Shown: positions 1-9,487 of the stretch, one piece after another
Position numbering within the stretch: position 1 is the first letter of the stretch
Layout of the letters: each line of letters begins with the position of its first letter
Source of the DNA: Tanytarsus gracilentus
Taxonomy: Eukaryota > Arthropoda > Insecta > Diptera > Chironomidae
Direction: 5' to 3'
Assembly: GCA_038502055.1 (NCBI GenBank)
Contig: JAXRKN010000032.1
Coordinates: 2,108,001 to 2,172,000, forward strand
DNA length: 64,000 bases
Notes under the pieces: model-generated
Told to the model about the DNA's origin: nothing
The model's database searches: none
The model's input: only the letters and a program-made list of their open reading frames with translations
Program-made: the position numbers and the translations under genes

Positions 1-2528
1 ATTTCGATTTGCTTTAGGGGATTGTATTGACATGTCTGAAGGTTAAAATTGTTCATTTTGTCCAAAAAAATTCATGCGAATAAAATTTCAAAAAATATTT
101 CGTATGCAAATTTAATTTCAAAGAAAATTTAACATTTAAAATGACTGCACTTGGGTTCGAATTTGATAGTGTAAAAAGGCTCATAATACTAGGATTGTTT
201 GCTTTCCGTCTGAATTTTCTTGGTTCTATTATCACAAGGATTTAAAGAAAACACAAAGTATTTTAAGATATTCTGTCATATCAGCTCCCACAGCATTTTC
301 GTTAACATAAATTATTCATGGTTATTTTTCCTCAATAAATTTTTTATTCAGTGCCTTTAAGGATGCAAACACCATTAAATAGGTCTTTTATCACATAATT
401 TTAATAAACATTTTATTATTTTAATTTAAAAGATTTTTTAATTTTTCCTCCCCTCAACCATAATTTTAAGCATCACTGGACCTCTCCTTCGGGCTATTTG
501 TTTTATCAATATCATGTTAATTTTGCATCTCATGTTGGACTGTGTAAACATAAACACCCGGAAGCTAACTCAGCGGATATATTCAAAAGAAAATTGAGCT
601 GAGCAATGAAAAGCGTGCGGGAAAAAAGGTTTTCTGCTTTCTTATTAAAATTTTTCCTCACGTCATAAATCTCATGTGAGTCATTTGATGATTTATTTTC
701 TTCGAATGCTTTAAAACATCTTCAAAATTCTTAAGTGACGTCTCATTTCCTTCATCGTACGCCTTGAAAAGCGAAAGGTGAAAAAAAATTAATTGTTGTT
801 AGAAAAGGTGGAAAATGGAAATTTTTGGTAAAAAATGCAATTTGTTGAGGATGGGTACCGGCGATGTTTCGGCTCATTGGAATAAATTTTCTTTTTACCT
901 CCGAAAGCCTTCCTAGAAAAAAAGAAGATTAAAACCATTTTTCAGACGCCCTGTTAGGGGAAGGCATGCAAACTTTTTTCCTCATCTATTTTTCATAGCT
1001 CGTGAGTACCAAAATTGATAGGAGGTTGACTGATTTGTCATCTTTCATGTCGCTCACAGCAAAAAAAATATTAGCTTGCGGGAACGTGTATCAAACAATT
1101 TCGCTTCATTCAAGTGTTTGAAGGAAGAGAAAAAGCTTTTATTTTTTGCTGCAAATCAATCAATTAAATTATCTTGATGAGTTTGCAAACAACGTGAACA
1201 AAAACGAAAGCGAAATTGGAGCAAAAAAATGTTTTGTAGAAAAAGCACTTAGAAAGTTGGAAATTTTAACATTAATAAAAGCTGTGTGATGTCTGGAAAA
1301 AACTCTTTCATTAAATTCTTTAAAGTCTTTAAAATGTTTTAAAAGTATTAAATTTTTTCTAAAGGTAATTTTCATAAACTTTCCAGCCATCAAAACTAAT
1401 TTTCGGTCAATTAACTTTTCATGCAAACTAATTCGTGTTGAGTGTCTTAATCGCAGGAAAATTATTTACGACAAACTAGGGAGGATAAAAGTAATTAAAT
1501 CCGCGATGAACTTCTACAACTGTTATTATAAAAAAGTTTTTGCATGCAGAATACTGAAAATTTTTATTACCGCTATAAATCATTTTGTGAACCATGATAA
1601 TAATACTCATCACTCTTATAATGCGAGCTTTGGGAATCGTAAAAAAGTACCAAAGACTTAAAACTTTTTACAACATGTGGGCTGGAGCAGCGTAAAAAAT
1701 TTGAATCAGTTTTTTTTCAAGCTGCCTTTAGGCCAACTTTGGTTTGAAAGCTTTATTGATGTTGGGTCATCGCAAAATAAAAAATCAATTTTCTTCTCGA
1801 ATGTTGTGTGCTGTTGTTAAACTAAATATATGTACTCGAACTTTCCAAAGCCCAATGAAGTAGACATCGGTCGTGGGTGCATTTGTTCAAGTGCGTGATA
1901 AAGTCCAGAAATAATTTTATTTATTGATGAGGATAGAAAAATTTTTAAATGATTTACTCTTTTGTTTTAAAAGAAAAATAATAGCAAAGATTATAAGAAC
2001 AAAAGGATGACATCTGCAATGGGAAGATAAAAAAGATGAATAAATAAAAGATGCTGAATTAAAATTTTGTTTCAAAAATGAATTTAACAAAAATCATGAA
2101 ATTTTTCTTTGATGTTAAAAAAGCTTAAAATTTTCAACGCACTCTTGAAAAAGTTATCAACCACCTCCAGCTTCCGCTATAAAAGCCGTTAAAAGAAGAA
2201 GAAAAGCATACCGCAAAAATATTATTGTAAAATGTGCGAGGAAAATTCCTTTCGTTTACATTTGATTTAGAAGTTGCTAACTTGCTATGCAATGATGAAA
2301 AATTTCATGACAGAAAATCAAAAAACTTAGAACGCAAAAACAGTGTCATAAAAAAATCGAATGTCGAGTGACAATTGAATTGAATTTTCATATTTCATAG
2401 TTGCCGTACTCCATTTGGTGAACGTGAATATTTTCGTTCACATTATCTTCTTTTTCTTCTTCTTCTTTTATGTTTTCATAAAACTTTTTCTTATAAAGTA
2501 AATTTCTTTTTTTATTGAAAAGTTAAAA
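1..2528. other. Intergenic stretch, no gene seen
   Basis: AT-rich sequence with frequent stops in all frames. The only open frames are short (60-85 codons), rich in Phe, Lys and Asn, and resemble no family I know. I see no repeat with clear boundaries and no RNA gene. It probably contains the promoter of the GST gene at its right end and perhaps distal sequence of a gene outside the window. Confidence 0.6.
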
Positions 2529-3335
2529 ATGACAAAAAGCTTAAAGTTTTACTATGACTTTATTTCACCACTCAGCCGTAGCCTCTTAATTTTACTCGAG
2601 CGGAATAAAGTTGACTGTGAAAAAATTCGCGTTTCTTTAGGAAAAGGTTTGATTAAAAATAATATTTTTAAAAAATATTCTTATATGAAATGAATTCAAG
2701 GTGAACACTTAAAGAAAGAGTTTTATATTAATATAAACCGATTTCGTAAAGTTCCTGTTATTCATTGCGATGACTTTAAACTTTCGGAAACAGTTGCAAT
2801 TTTCCACTTTTTGGGACGGCAAAATATAATTCACCCTTATCCGAGTGACGTTAAAGAAAATGCGAAAATCGATGAATTTTTATCATGGCAGCACAATTCA
2901 TTGACGGCATCTACAGGAAAGCTATTTTATGACGTTTGGGTTAAGCCTTTTACCAACACAGAATTGCCACCCCACGGCATGATGATCAACGTACGCTCAC
3001 CTCTGGACTTTGTTGAAATAAATCAATCATTAAGTGACCTTGAAAACCTTTGGCTAAGCGATAAATTTTTAGTTGGTCATGAGGCGACATTTGCCGATTT
3101 AATTGCTGCTTGTGAAATCATGCAAATTACAGGATTTAAAATTTACGAGCTTGACACCCAAAAATATCCAAAAATTAATAAGTGGCTTGCGGAAACGAGA
3201 AAATTTTTTAACCCTGAATTTGACGCAGCACATAAACTGGTGTATAAGTTAGGACAAAAGTATCATGGCAAACCGCCTGCTATGGGAGTGATATTATTTA
3301 AAATTTATCAGCAATTTAGAAAGCTTTTGAAGTGA
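2529..3335 (+). CDS. Glutathione S-transferase, theta class
   Basis: Conjugates glutathione to electrophiles in the cytosol. The CDS is join(2529..2646, 2701..3335), giving 250 aa, near the usual 225-240 aa of theta GSTs. The 54-bp intron splits a Gly codon (phase 1), which restores the theta-like stretch G-K-G-E-H-L-K. The N-terminal thioredoxin-fold domain has the candidate catalytic Ser13 (ISPLSRS), the cis-proline loop VPVI around residue 58, and the glutathione-gamma-glutamyl contact S-E-T at 68-70. The helical C-terminal domain follows from about residue 85. The ATG at 2529 is the only start that preserves the beta1 strand (SLKFYYDF). It lies alone, co-oriented with RfC3, with AATAAA about 105 nt downstream of the stop. 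The class is clear; the exact orthologue is not assigned. Confidence 0.92.
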
Positions 3336-3441
3336 CTCAATTATTTTGGCGTGGCGGTGAAGGGGAGATATTTTTTAAACATAAAAAATAATTGTTACAA
3401 TATTAAAATATTTTTTAGAGAAAATGTAGAGAGTTGTTTTA

Positions 3442-3447
3442 AATAAA
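3442..3447 (+). terminator. Poly(A) signal of the GST gene
   Basis: AATAAA 107 nt after the GST stop codon. It is the first canonical signal downstream, in A-rich sequence. Confidence 0.45.
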
Positions 3448-3502
3448 AAAAATAAATATATTTTAATGTAATTAAAAAATAAAAATAACCGTTAAAAAAT
3501 TA

Positions 3503-3542
3503 ATGCCCAATTTAAATTTAAATGAAATGCCCAAAATGCCCA
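3503..3542 (+). promoter_or_regulatory. Triple ATGCCCA motif upstream of RfC3
   Basis: ATGCCCA occurs at 3503-3509, 3527-3533 and 3536-3542, the last followed by C, ending 56 nt before the RfC3 ATG. The same motif, in sense orientation and at similar distance, lies upstream of CDK11 and C1D in this window. That suggests a shared proximal promoter element. The factor is unknown. Confidence 0.45.
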
Positions 3543-3598
3543 CATCAACAATCTGAGCGCGCAAATTTCAACAAATAATTTTGGAAATAAATTTAATT

Positions 3599-4715
3599 AT
3601 GGTTCAGTCTCAGGAAAATGTCGCTAATTTGCCATGGTAAGTTAACAAACAAGTCAATAATTATTTAAACTTTCATAAATTAATTTTATTAGGGTTGAAA
3701 AGTACCGTCCAAAATCACTAAACGACTTAGTTTCGCATGAAGATATAATTTCGACAATTAAAAAGTTCATAGAAGCCGATCAAATTCCTCATCTCTTGTT
3801 TTATGGTCCGGCAGGAACAGGTAACATTCTAATAAATTAAATAAATCGTCCTTTAACATAATGAGAAATTATATTTCAGGAAAAACATCAACAATTCTTG
3901 CATGTGCTCGTCAACTCTATACTCCCGCTCAGTTCTCGTCTATGGTTCTCGAACTTAATGCATCAGATGACAGAGGAATTGGCATTGTTCGTGGAGCAAT
4001 TCTCGAATTTGCTTCAACTCGTTCAATGTTTGGCAATAGTCTCGTCAAATTGATTATTCTCGATGAAGCTGATGCTATGACAAACGATGCTCAGAATGCA
4101 CTAAGAAGAATCATAGAAAAATATACGGATAATGTACGTTTTTGCATAATCTGCAACTACTTGAGTAAAATCATTCCTGCACTACAATCTCGCTGCACTC
4201 GATTTCGCTTTGCTCCTTTGGCATCGAATCAAATTTTGCCACGCTTAAATCATGTCGTTGAGGCAGAGAATATTGAAGTGACTGAAGATGGAAAGAAGGC
4301 ACTCATGGACCTAGCTGGCGGTGATATGAGAAAGGTTCTGAATGTCCTTCAGAGCACATGGATGGCTTTTAAATTAGTTAATGAAGATAACGTGTACACT
4401 TGTGTGGGACATCCGTTAAAGAAGGACATTGATAACATCGTATATTGGCTGCTTAATGACGAGAGCTTTCTCGAGACTTACCAGAAAATTCATCAACTCA
4501 AAATTGATAAGGGTTTGGCATTAGAAGACATTCTCACTCAAGTTCATCTCTATATGCAACGCATTGAACTCCCGAGTCGTATATTAAGTCAATTAATCAT
4601 TAAAATGGCAAGCATTGAGGAGCGATTGGCACAAGGATGTACTGAAAAAATTCAAGTTTCCGCTTTAGTTGCTGCATTTAGAATTGCTCGTAATCAAGTT
4701 ACAGTTGATGAATAA
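3599..4715 (+). CDS. RfC3: Replication factor C small subunit (RFC5 / Drosophila RfC3)
   Basis: AAA+ subunit of the RFC clamp loader, which opens PCNA and loads it at primer-template junctions in the nucleus. The CDS is join(3599..3636, 3693..3820, 3880..4715), 333 aa, close to human RFC5 at 340. It starts with the family signature NLPWVEKYRP. Walker A GPAGTGKT is at residues 51-58, Walker B with DEAD at 117-120, and the SRC (arginine finger) motif at 159-161. The RFC5-specific run NASDDRG is also present. The two introns are 56 and 59 bp, and the second interrupts the Walker A glycine codon. The gene is convergent with CDK11; the two stop codons are only 25 bp apart, so the 3' UTRs must overlap. 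Confidence 0.96.
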
Positions 4716-4726
4716 GTTTAGTGTTT

Positions 4727-4732
4727 TTATTT
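4727..4732 (-). terminator. Poly(A) signal of CDK11
   Basis: TTTATT on the plus strand reads AATAAA on the CDK11 strand, starting 9 nt after its stop codon. Cleavage 10-30 nt beyond would fall inside the end of the RfC3 coding region on the other strand. Confidence 0.5.
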
Positions 4733-4740
4733 GTTGAAAA

Positions 4741-7049
4741 TTAAAATTTTAAGCTGAACCCAGAACCCATAGCTAACTTTCTACTTTCAGCGTACGAGGC
4801 ATAAGTGCCTGTCAAAGTAAATCCAGTATTTTCGTCATCGCCAAGCTTCTTAAATTGACCACCTCCACTCGGTGGCTTCGGTGATGTTACCATTGCTCGC
4901 TTCCATCCCACCTCACTCTTTGCCGGCCACCTGTAAAAATATATAAAATTTAGAAATTAATTTAAACACAAAAATAATTTGCTTACGTTGGAAACATGCT
5001 CGGGTCAATTGGTAAAGGAAGCTCTTTAAAGTAGGTGCTCTTAAGCGATGCCTCAGCTGTCAATCTTTGTTTTGGATCGTAAGTCAAGAGTCCTTGAAGG
5101 AGTGACAAACCCAATTCACTCGTAAAATTGGCAAATTTCTTTCGAAGCTGTGACACAGGATAATCAGTAAATGTCATTTTTTTCACCAAAGGCAATTGAT
5201 CATAGCCCGGCCAAACACGTTCGTTTGGCGTGCCGAGGTCCTTGAAGATTCTATTCAATTGATCCACTTCTGATTTGCCGGGAAAGAGTGGCGTCATTGC
5301 CAAGAGTTCAGCAAAAATACATCCACAAGACCATACGTCGATAGATGTAGAATATTCCTTGCAGCCAAGAAGAAGTTCTGGTGCTCGATACCATAGAGTG
5401 ACAACAATTGACGTATATTCCTTTAGTGGCGAGCCGTATTCACGTGCCAAACCAAAATCGCCGACTTTCAGAATTCCCTTATGACTGAGGAGCAAATTTG
5501 AGGTTTTCAAGTCACGATGTAAAATCCAATTGTCATGCAAGTGTGCGACAGCCCACATCAATTGTTGAATGAGACATTTGACTTCGCCGGGGAGAAAAAC
5601 TTGTTTCTTATGCTTCATTGTCTCCATCAGAGATTTCAAGTCGTGTTCAACATAATCCATTACAATGAAAATTTTGTCCATGTTACTGCCAACAACAATT
5701 TCACGGACTGTAACGATATTCGGATGTTGACCTTTGAGCAGCGTATTAATTTCGCGAAGTGAAGTAATTGGAAAGCCTTCTTTCTCCTTTTCCATCTTAA
5801 GACGCTTAAGGGCGACAATCTCGTCAGTTCGTTTATCTTTCGCTCTATATACAACGCCATAAGTGCCCTCTTCAATTCTATTGAGACATTGAAACTCTTC
5901 AACGGAGCGACATCCTTGCAGTGCTGGAAAGTATGGTGGCAGTTTTTCTTCATTGTCATCAACTTTTATAGTCTCTTCGTCCTTTGAGACATCCGGTTTA
6001 GGTGATGGTTCTTTCTTTTCACTTTTAGCCGGTGAATTTAATTTTTCTTCGTCGTGGCTATCGTTAGATTTGGACGATTTTGAACTTTCTAAATGAGCAG
6101 AGTCAGAACTGCCAGTGGAGCTTGTTGAAAGGGATCTGCTGTTTGTTGACCTTGAACGAGATCTTGAATCTCTCGAATGACTGCGAGTGTAGTGTGATGA
6201 AATTGGAGAGTGGCTAGGATCACGTCTATCTGACTTCTCTAATTGTTCAACGGGAATTGGACTGATTTCGAATTCCTCCGACTCTTTCGACTTTGTGCTA
6301 TGGCTTTCAATTTCAGAGTCAATCTCTTCATGTCCTGATTGTTCAGACGAGAGCATAACAACATCCAGCTCATGTCTATCTTCGGACGAATAGCGTTTCT
6401 TCTTACGATCTGGTGACAAGCTCACTTCCCTTGATTGTGTTGTCTCCTTTGATCGATGCTGCTCGCGACGTGCTTCTAACTCCTGTCTTGCCTTTTCCTT
6501 ACGCTTTATTTCGTCACGATCAACTTCGAGAAATTTCTTTCTTCTAGCCTCAGCCTCTGAATCAATTTTTCGATGCCGGTGGTGCCTCTTGTCGTAGTCA
6601 TCGTAATTTTTATCCTTTCTCGATTCATACTCATCTCTCTTGCTTGAACTGCTACTTCCATGCACTTCTTCTTGTTGGCGACGACGTATGAGTCGATTTC
6701 TTAAGTCCTCCTCACGCCTATCGTTCTCATACTTGTCATCTTGACTGGATCTTCTGGATCTCGACTGATCTGGTTTGCGATTTTTTTCGCTCGAATAATC
6801 GCGTGGATCTCGTTTATACTCATATTTATCGCGATAATCTCTTCTTTGATCCCTCCTGTCGTCCTTTTCTCTCGAATAATAGTGCTCCTTTTCCCTTCTC
6901 TCGTGATGACGCTTGTGCTTTGATTTTTTGACGTTTTTTGCTTGCGGTGGCTTTATATCGAGAGAATCATTCGTTGCCTCATCGCTATTCATGTTATCGG
7001 GACTATGAACAAGTCCTTCTTCGTCACTATGATCCACTGATGCACTCAT
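4741..7049 (-). CDS. Pitslre: Cyclin-dependent kinase 11 (PITSLRE kinase)
   Basis: Nuclear CDK linked to cyclin L that couples transcription and pre-mRNA splicing. The CDS is complement(join(4741..4930, 4987..7049)), 750 aa, one 56-bp intron. Residues 1-370 are charged, low-complexity and rich in RS, RE and KE, typical of CDK11. The kinase domain starts near residue 385: glycine loop EEGTYGVVY, the diagnostic PITSLRE helix near 425, HRDLK near 510, DFG near 530 and the APE-type segment YRAPELLLG. The spliced C-terminus ends in GFSLKF, identical to the end I recall for vertebrate CDK11, which confirms the last exon. The first 16 residues ([16 protein letters not shown]) nearly match those of the C1D gene at 9263. 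It is divergent from SOSS-C across 158 bp. Confidence 0.96.
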
Positions 7050-7207
7050 TTCTCGCTTAAATTAAATTAAATTTATTTTCAAACGATTAAAATATTTTTT
7101 CTCGTGTTTACTTTTATTTTTGTGGGCATTTCTTGAAAAGTGGGCATTTTAATATTTGTAAACAAAAACAACACAAATTCTTTTTTGAGAATTGAAAAAA
7201 TTAAATT
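7050..7207. promoter_or_regulatory. Bidirectional CDK11 / SOSS-C promoter
   Basis: Only 158 bp separate the two divergent start codons. GTGGGCAT occurs at 7122-7129 and 7140-7147, which is ATGCCCAC in the sense of CDK11. The left two-thirds of this region, with the CDK11 start, recurs almost unchanged upstream of C1D (about 9264-9375). Confidence 0.6.
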
Positions 7208-7508
7208 ATGAATACAGCATCACAAGATAGCCGCAAGATTTTGGAAGATTTACAGCTTAAGAAGCAACAACTTCAGAAGGGATTGCCTATTGTGAGTGAA
7301 ATATCTAAAATTCGTGATGATTTAATAAAAATACATAATTTTTTAGATTTCAGCTCAACCAACACCAACTTTCGAGACTCAAGTTTCGATTAATTCAGTT
7401 GCTCGTGCGACTTTTGCAACAGCCCAAAGCACATCCGTTGGTTTTTTCATTGCAACTGATTCCTCATTTGGCAATTCAATCTTGCCTGTGCTTCCTCGAT
7501 TTGATTAA
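7208..7508 (+). CDS. SOSS complex subunit C (INIP homologue)
   Basis: Small subunit of the SOSS single-stranded-DNA-binding complex (INTS3, SSB1/2, INIP), which acts in the DNA double-strand-break response. The CDS is join(7208..7291, 7347..7508), 81 aa, with a 55-bp phase-0 intron (GTGAGT...TTTTTAG). The N-terminal 28 residues form a short helical, Lys/Gln-rich stretch (ILEDLQLKKQQLQKG). The C-terminus GFFIATDSSFGN then SILPVLPRFD matches the conserved INIP ending (FIT-DSAFGN-ILPVLPR-D). It is somewhat shorter than human INIP (104 aa), missing part of the middle. The stop is followed after 2 nt by the METTL5 ATG, which suggests a shared transcript. Confidence 0.88.
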
Positions 7509-7510
7509 AA

Positions 7511-8164
7511 ATGTCTGCAACAATCAAGCTTAAGAAGTTAGAGGAATATTTACAATGCATTGACTCCTTCGAAAAGCCTAAAATATTACTCGAGCAGTAT
7601 ATAACACCATCTCACATTGCCAGTCACTTCCTATTTACAATTCAAAATAATTATGACGATATTCGTCGAAAAGTTGTTGCTGATTTGGGCAGTGGAACTG
7701 GCATGCTCTCAATTGGAAGTGTTTTATTAGATGCATCATATACCGTAGGATTTGAGATTGATGATGAGGCTTTAATGACTGCGAAAAGCAATGCTGATGA
7801 GATGGAAATTTCAAACGTTGACTTCGTTCAATGCGATGTTCTTAGCGATCTGTCCGACAGTAAATGGTTAAATTTTTTTGACACCGTGATTTTAAATCCT
7901 CCTTTTGGAACTAAAAAAAATGCTGGAATGGACATGAAATTTCTGAAAATTGCCACGCAACTATCAAAATCAAAAGTTTACTCACTACACAAGAAGTCAA
8001 CAAGGAATTACATCCAAAAGAAGTGCAAGGAATTAAACTGTGAGGGAGAAGTGATTGCAGAGCTTCGATATAATCTTGATGCATCTTATAAATTTCACAA
8101 GCAGGCATCGAGAGACATTGAGGTCGATGTGTGGAGATTAAATGTCCTAAATTCTGAAGCTTAA
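7511..8164 (+). CDS. Mettl5: METTL5, 18S rRNA N6-adenosine methyltransferase
   Basis: Class I SAM-dependent methyltransferase that, with TRMT112, makes the single m6A in 18S rRNA. Single exon, 217 aa (human 209). The SAM-binding motif I is VADLGSGTG (residues 56-64), an acidic residue binding ribose lies in GFEID (80-84), and the adenine-methylase motif NPPF is at 129-132, followed by GTKKNAGMD as in METTL5. No other in-frame ATG gives the conserved N-terminus (LKKLEEYLQ). The start is 2 nt past the SOSS-C stop, so it is either the second cistron of a dicistronic mRNA or has a promoter inside SOSS-C. AATAAA occurs 79 nt after the stop. Confidence 0.96.
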   Translation: MSATIKLKKLEEYLQCIDSFEKPKILLEQYITPSHIASHFLFTIQNNYDDIRRKVVADLGSGTGMLSIGSVLLDASYTVGFEIDDEALMTAKSNADEMEISNVDFVQCDVLSDLSDSKWLNFFDTVILNPPFGTKKNAGMDMKFLKIATQLSKSKVYSLHKKSTRNYIQKKCKELNCEGEVIAELRYNLDASYKFHKQASRDIEVDVWRLNVLNSEA

Positions 8165-8242
8165 ATAAATATTTAAAATTATATTTTCTCATGTTAATTT
8201 TTATTATCAATTCACGTGACAAAAAGCCGATAAAAAATTTTG

Positions 8243-8248
8243 AATAAA
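8243..8248 (+). terminator. Poly(A) signal of METTL5 (and SOSS-C)
   Basis: AATAAA 79 nt downstream of the METTL5 stop and 42 nt upstream of the MYCBP ATG. An AATAAA also touches the METTL5 stop itself (8164-8169), but that one is very close to the coding end. Confidence 0.4.
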
Positions 8249-8289
8249 GCAGCGCCATCTATAAAAACATCAAACTCGAGAGGTTAAAA

Positions 8290-8736
8290 ATGACAAATTA
8301 CAATTTTAAGCAATTAAGCTCATCGGAGACAATGGAAGGCATTAAACCTATTCAGTATTACGTAAGTTACGGTTCAATCGATCGATGCATGCTCAAGAAT
8401 GTTAAATTTTCAGGATATTGATCGCACACAAACCCATTTTCAAGATTATTTGAAAGAGAAGGGAGTTTTACAGTTTTTTACAAAATTCTTGGCGAAGCTA
8501 ATCAACAAGCGAGTGGACAATCCTTTGGAAATGCTCATTAACAGCGAAGCTAAGCTAGTAAGCATAAATTTAACTTCAATAGCTTTTAATTAATTTGCTA
8601 AATTTTTATTTAGAAGATCCAGGAATTGGAAGACGAAAATGCTCGATTGAAGAAAGAAATTCAAAATATGCGTAAGAACATGGCTCGCAACAACAAAACT
8701 CGCAGCTTCTATCGTAGTAAGAACTCGATCGGCTAG
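8290..8736 (+). CDS. c-Myc-binding protein homologue (MYCBP / AMY-1)
   Basis: Small coiled-coil protein which in mammals binds MYC and AKAPs. The CDS is join(8290..8361, 8414..8557, 8614..8736), 112 aa (human 103), with three exons and two 52-56 bp phase-0 introns. Residues 28-70 match the family core: HFQDYLKEKGVLQ, then a helix ending in NPLEMLI, comparable to FRRYLEKSGVLD and LDFLKH in the human protein. Residues 73-92 form a leucine/charged coiled coil (IQELEDENARLKKEI), followed by a basic tail. The first 25 residues are not conserved. It is convergent with C1D; 50 bp lie between the stop codons. Confidence 0.85.
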
Positions 8737-8758
8737 ATATATTGTATTTTTTTAAGAC

Positions 8759-8781
8759 TTTATTAAATATAAGCAAATAAA
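8759..8781. terminator. Interlocked poly(A) signals of MYCBP and C1D
   Basis: AATAAA for MYCBP is at 8776-8781 on the plus strand. TTTATT at 8759-8764 is AATAAA for C1D on the minus strand. Each signal lies upstream of the other gene's signal, so the two mRNA 3' ends must overlap. Confidence 0.5.
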
Positions 8782-8786
8782 ACATT

Positions 8787-9263
8787 TTAATCTTCAAATT
8801 TTCGCTTTCGATTCAAGGCGGTGCTTGGATTGTGATTGACTTGAATCTTTTGTTGATATCGCTTTCTGAATTCATCATTTTTCTGTTTATGATCATACAA
8901 TCCAGCCTTAACGAATCTCTTTGCTGCTGCCTCATTTATTTTTGGCCGGTAACTTTTATCGGCAATTTGTTTTTGTCTCTCCATGGCTTCCTTGATCCTT
9001 CCCAGCTCATGCTTTACTGGATGTGTGCTGATGTTATCGCCATTTACTCTCAGATACATAAAATATAGTGAATTCACAGCATAAGTGAGGAAAATATCGA
9101 GCTGTAACTTTTCTTCTTTCGATAAATCTTCAGCTTTGATTTCCATCGCTTTCTGAAGAGTGTTTTCTATCTTTGCTATCGCTTCCGATGATGTTTGGAC
9201 TTTTGAAACGATTTCACTAAGAACAAGTGCTTCTTCGCTGCTATGATCCACTGATCCACTCAT
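8787..9263 (-). CDS. Nuclear nucleic-acid-binding protein C1D (Rrp47/Lrp1 family)
   Basis: Sas10/Utp3/C1D family protein. The family is a cofactor of the nuclear exosome (with Rrp6) in rRNA processing, and human C1D also activates DNA-PK. Single exon, 158 aa (human 141). The diagnostic core is at residues 60-121: a helix ending TYAVNSLYFMYLRVNG, then HPVKHELGRIKEAMERQKQI, then AAAKRFVKAGLYDHK. The C-terminus is basic (NRKRK). The first 16 residues (MSGSVDHSSEEALVLS) are an extension not seen in the human protein and nearly copy the N-terminus of CDK11 at 7049. The upstream promoter is also copied. It is divergent from UFSP2 across 224 bp. Confidence 0.9.
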   Translation of the reverse strand: MSGSVDHSSEEALVLSEIVSKVQTSSEAIAKIENTLQKAMEIKAEDLSKEEKLQLDIFLTYAVNSLYFMYLRVNGDNISTHPVKHELGRIKEAMERQKQIADKSYRPKINEAAAKRFVKAGLYDHKQKNDEFRKRYQQKIQVNHNPSTALNRKRKFED

Positions 9264-9487
9264 TGCTCGCTTAAATTAAATTTGTTTTCGAGTAAATAAA
9301 TTATTTTCTCGTGTTTACTTTTATTTTTGTGGGCATTCTTCAAAAGTGGGCATTTTATTATTTGTAAATAAGAAAAAATCGCGCTCAAAGGGGTGCAAAG
9401 GTTTCATTCGCAAATTTGACACGAACAATAAATTTTATTTTGGTTTGAAATTCATTTAATTCCGCGTAGTAAGAGAATTGTCTCAAA
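9264..9487. promoter_or_regulatory. Bidirectional C1D / UFSP2 promoter, partly a copy of the CDK11 promoter
   Basis: From the C1D start to about 9375 the sequence closely follows 7050-7170, with small indels. It shares CTCGCTTAAATTAAATT, TTTTCTCGTGTTTACTTTTA, and the two GTGGGCAT boxes (here 9329-9336 and 9346-9353). The rest, toward UFSP2, is unrelated. Confidence 0.65.

Noticed and set aside
7911..8258. 115-codon minus-strand ORF
   Set aside because: Antisense shadow of METTL5.
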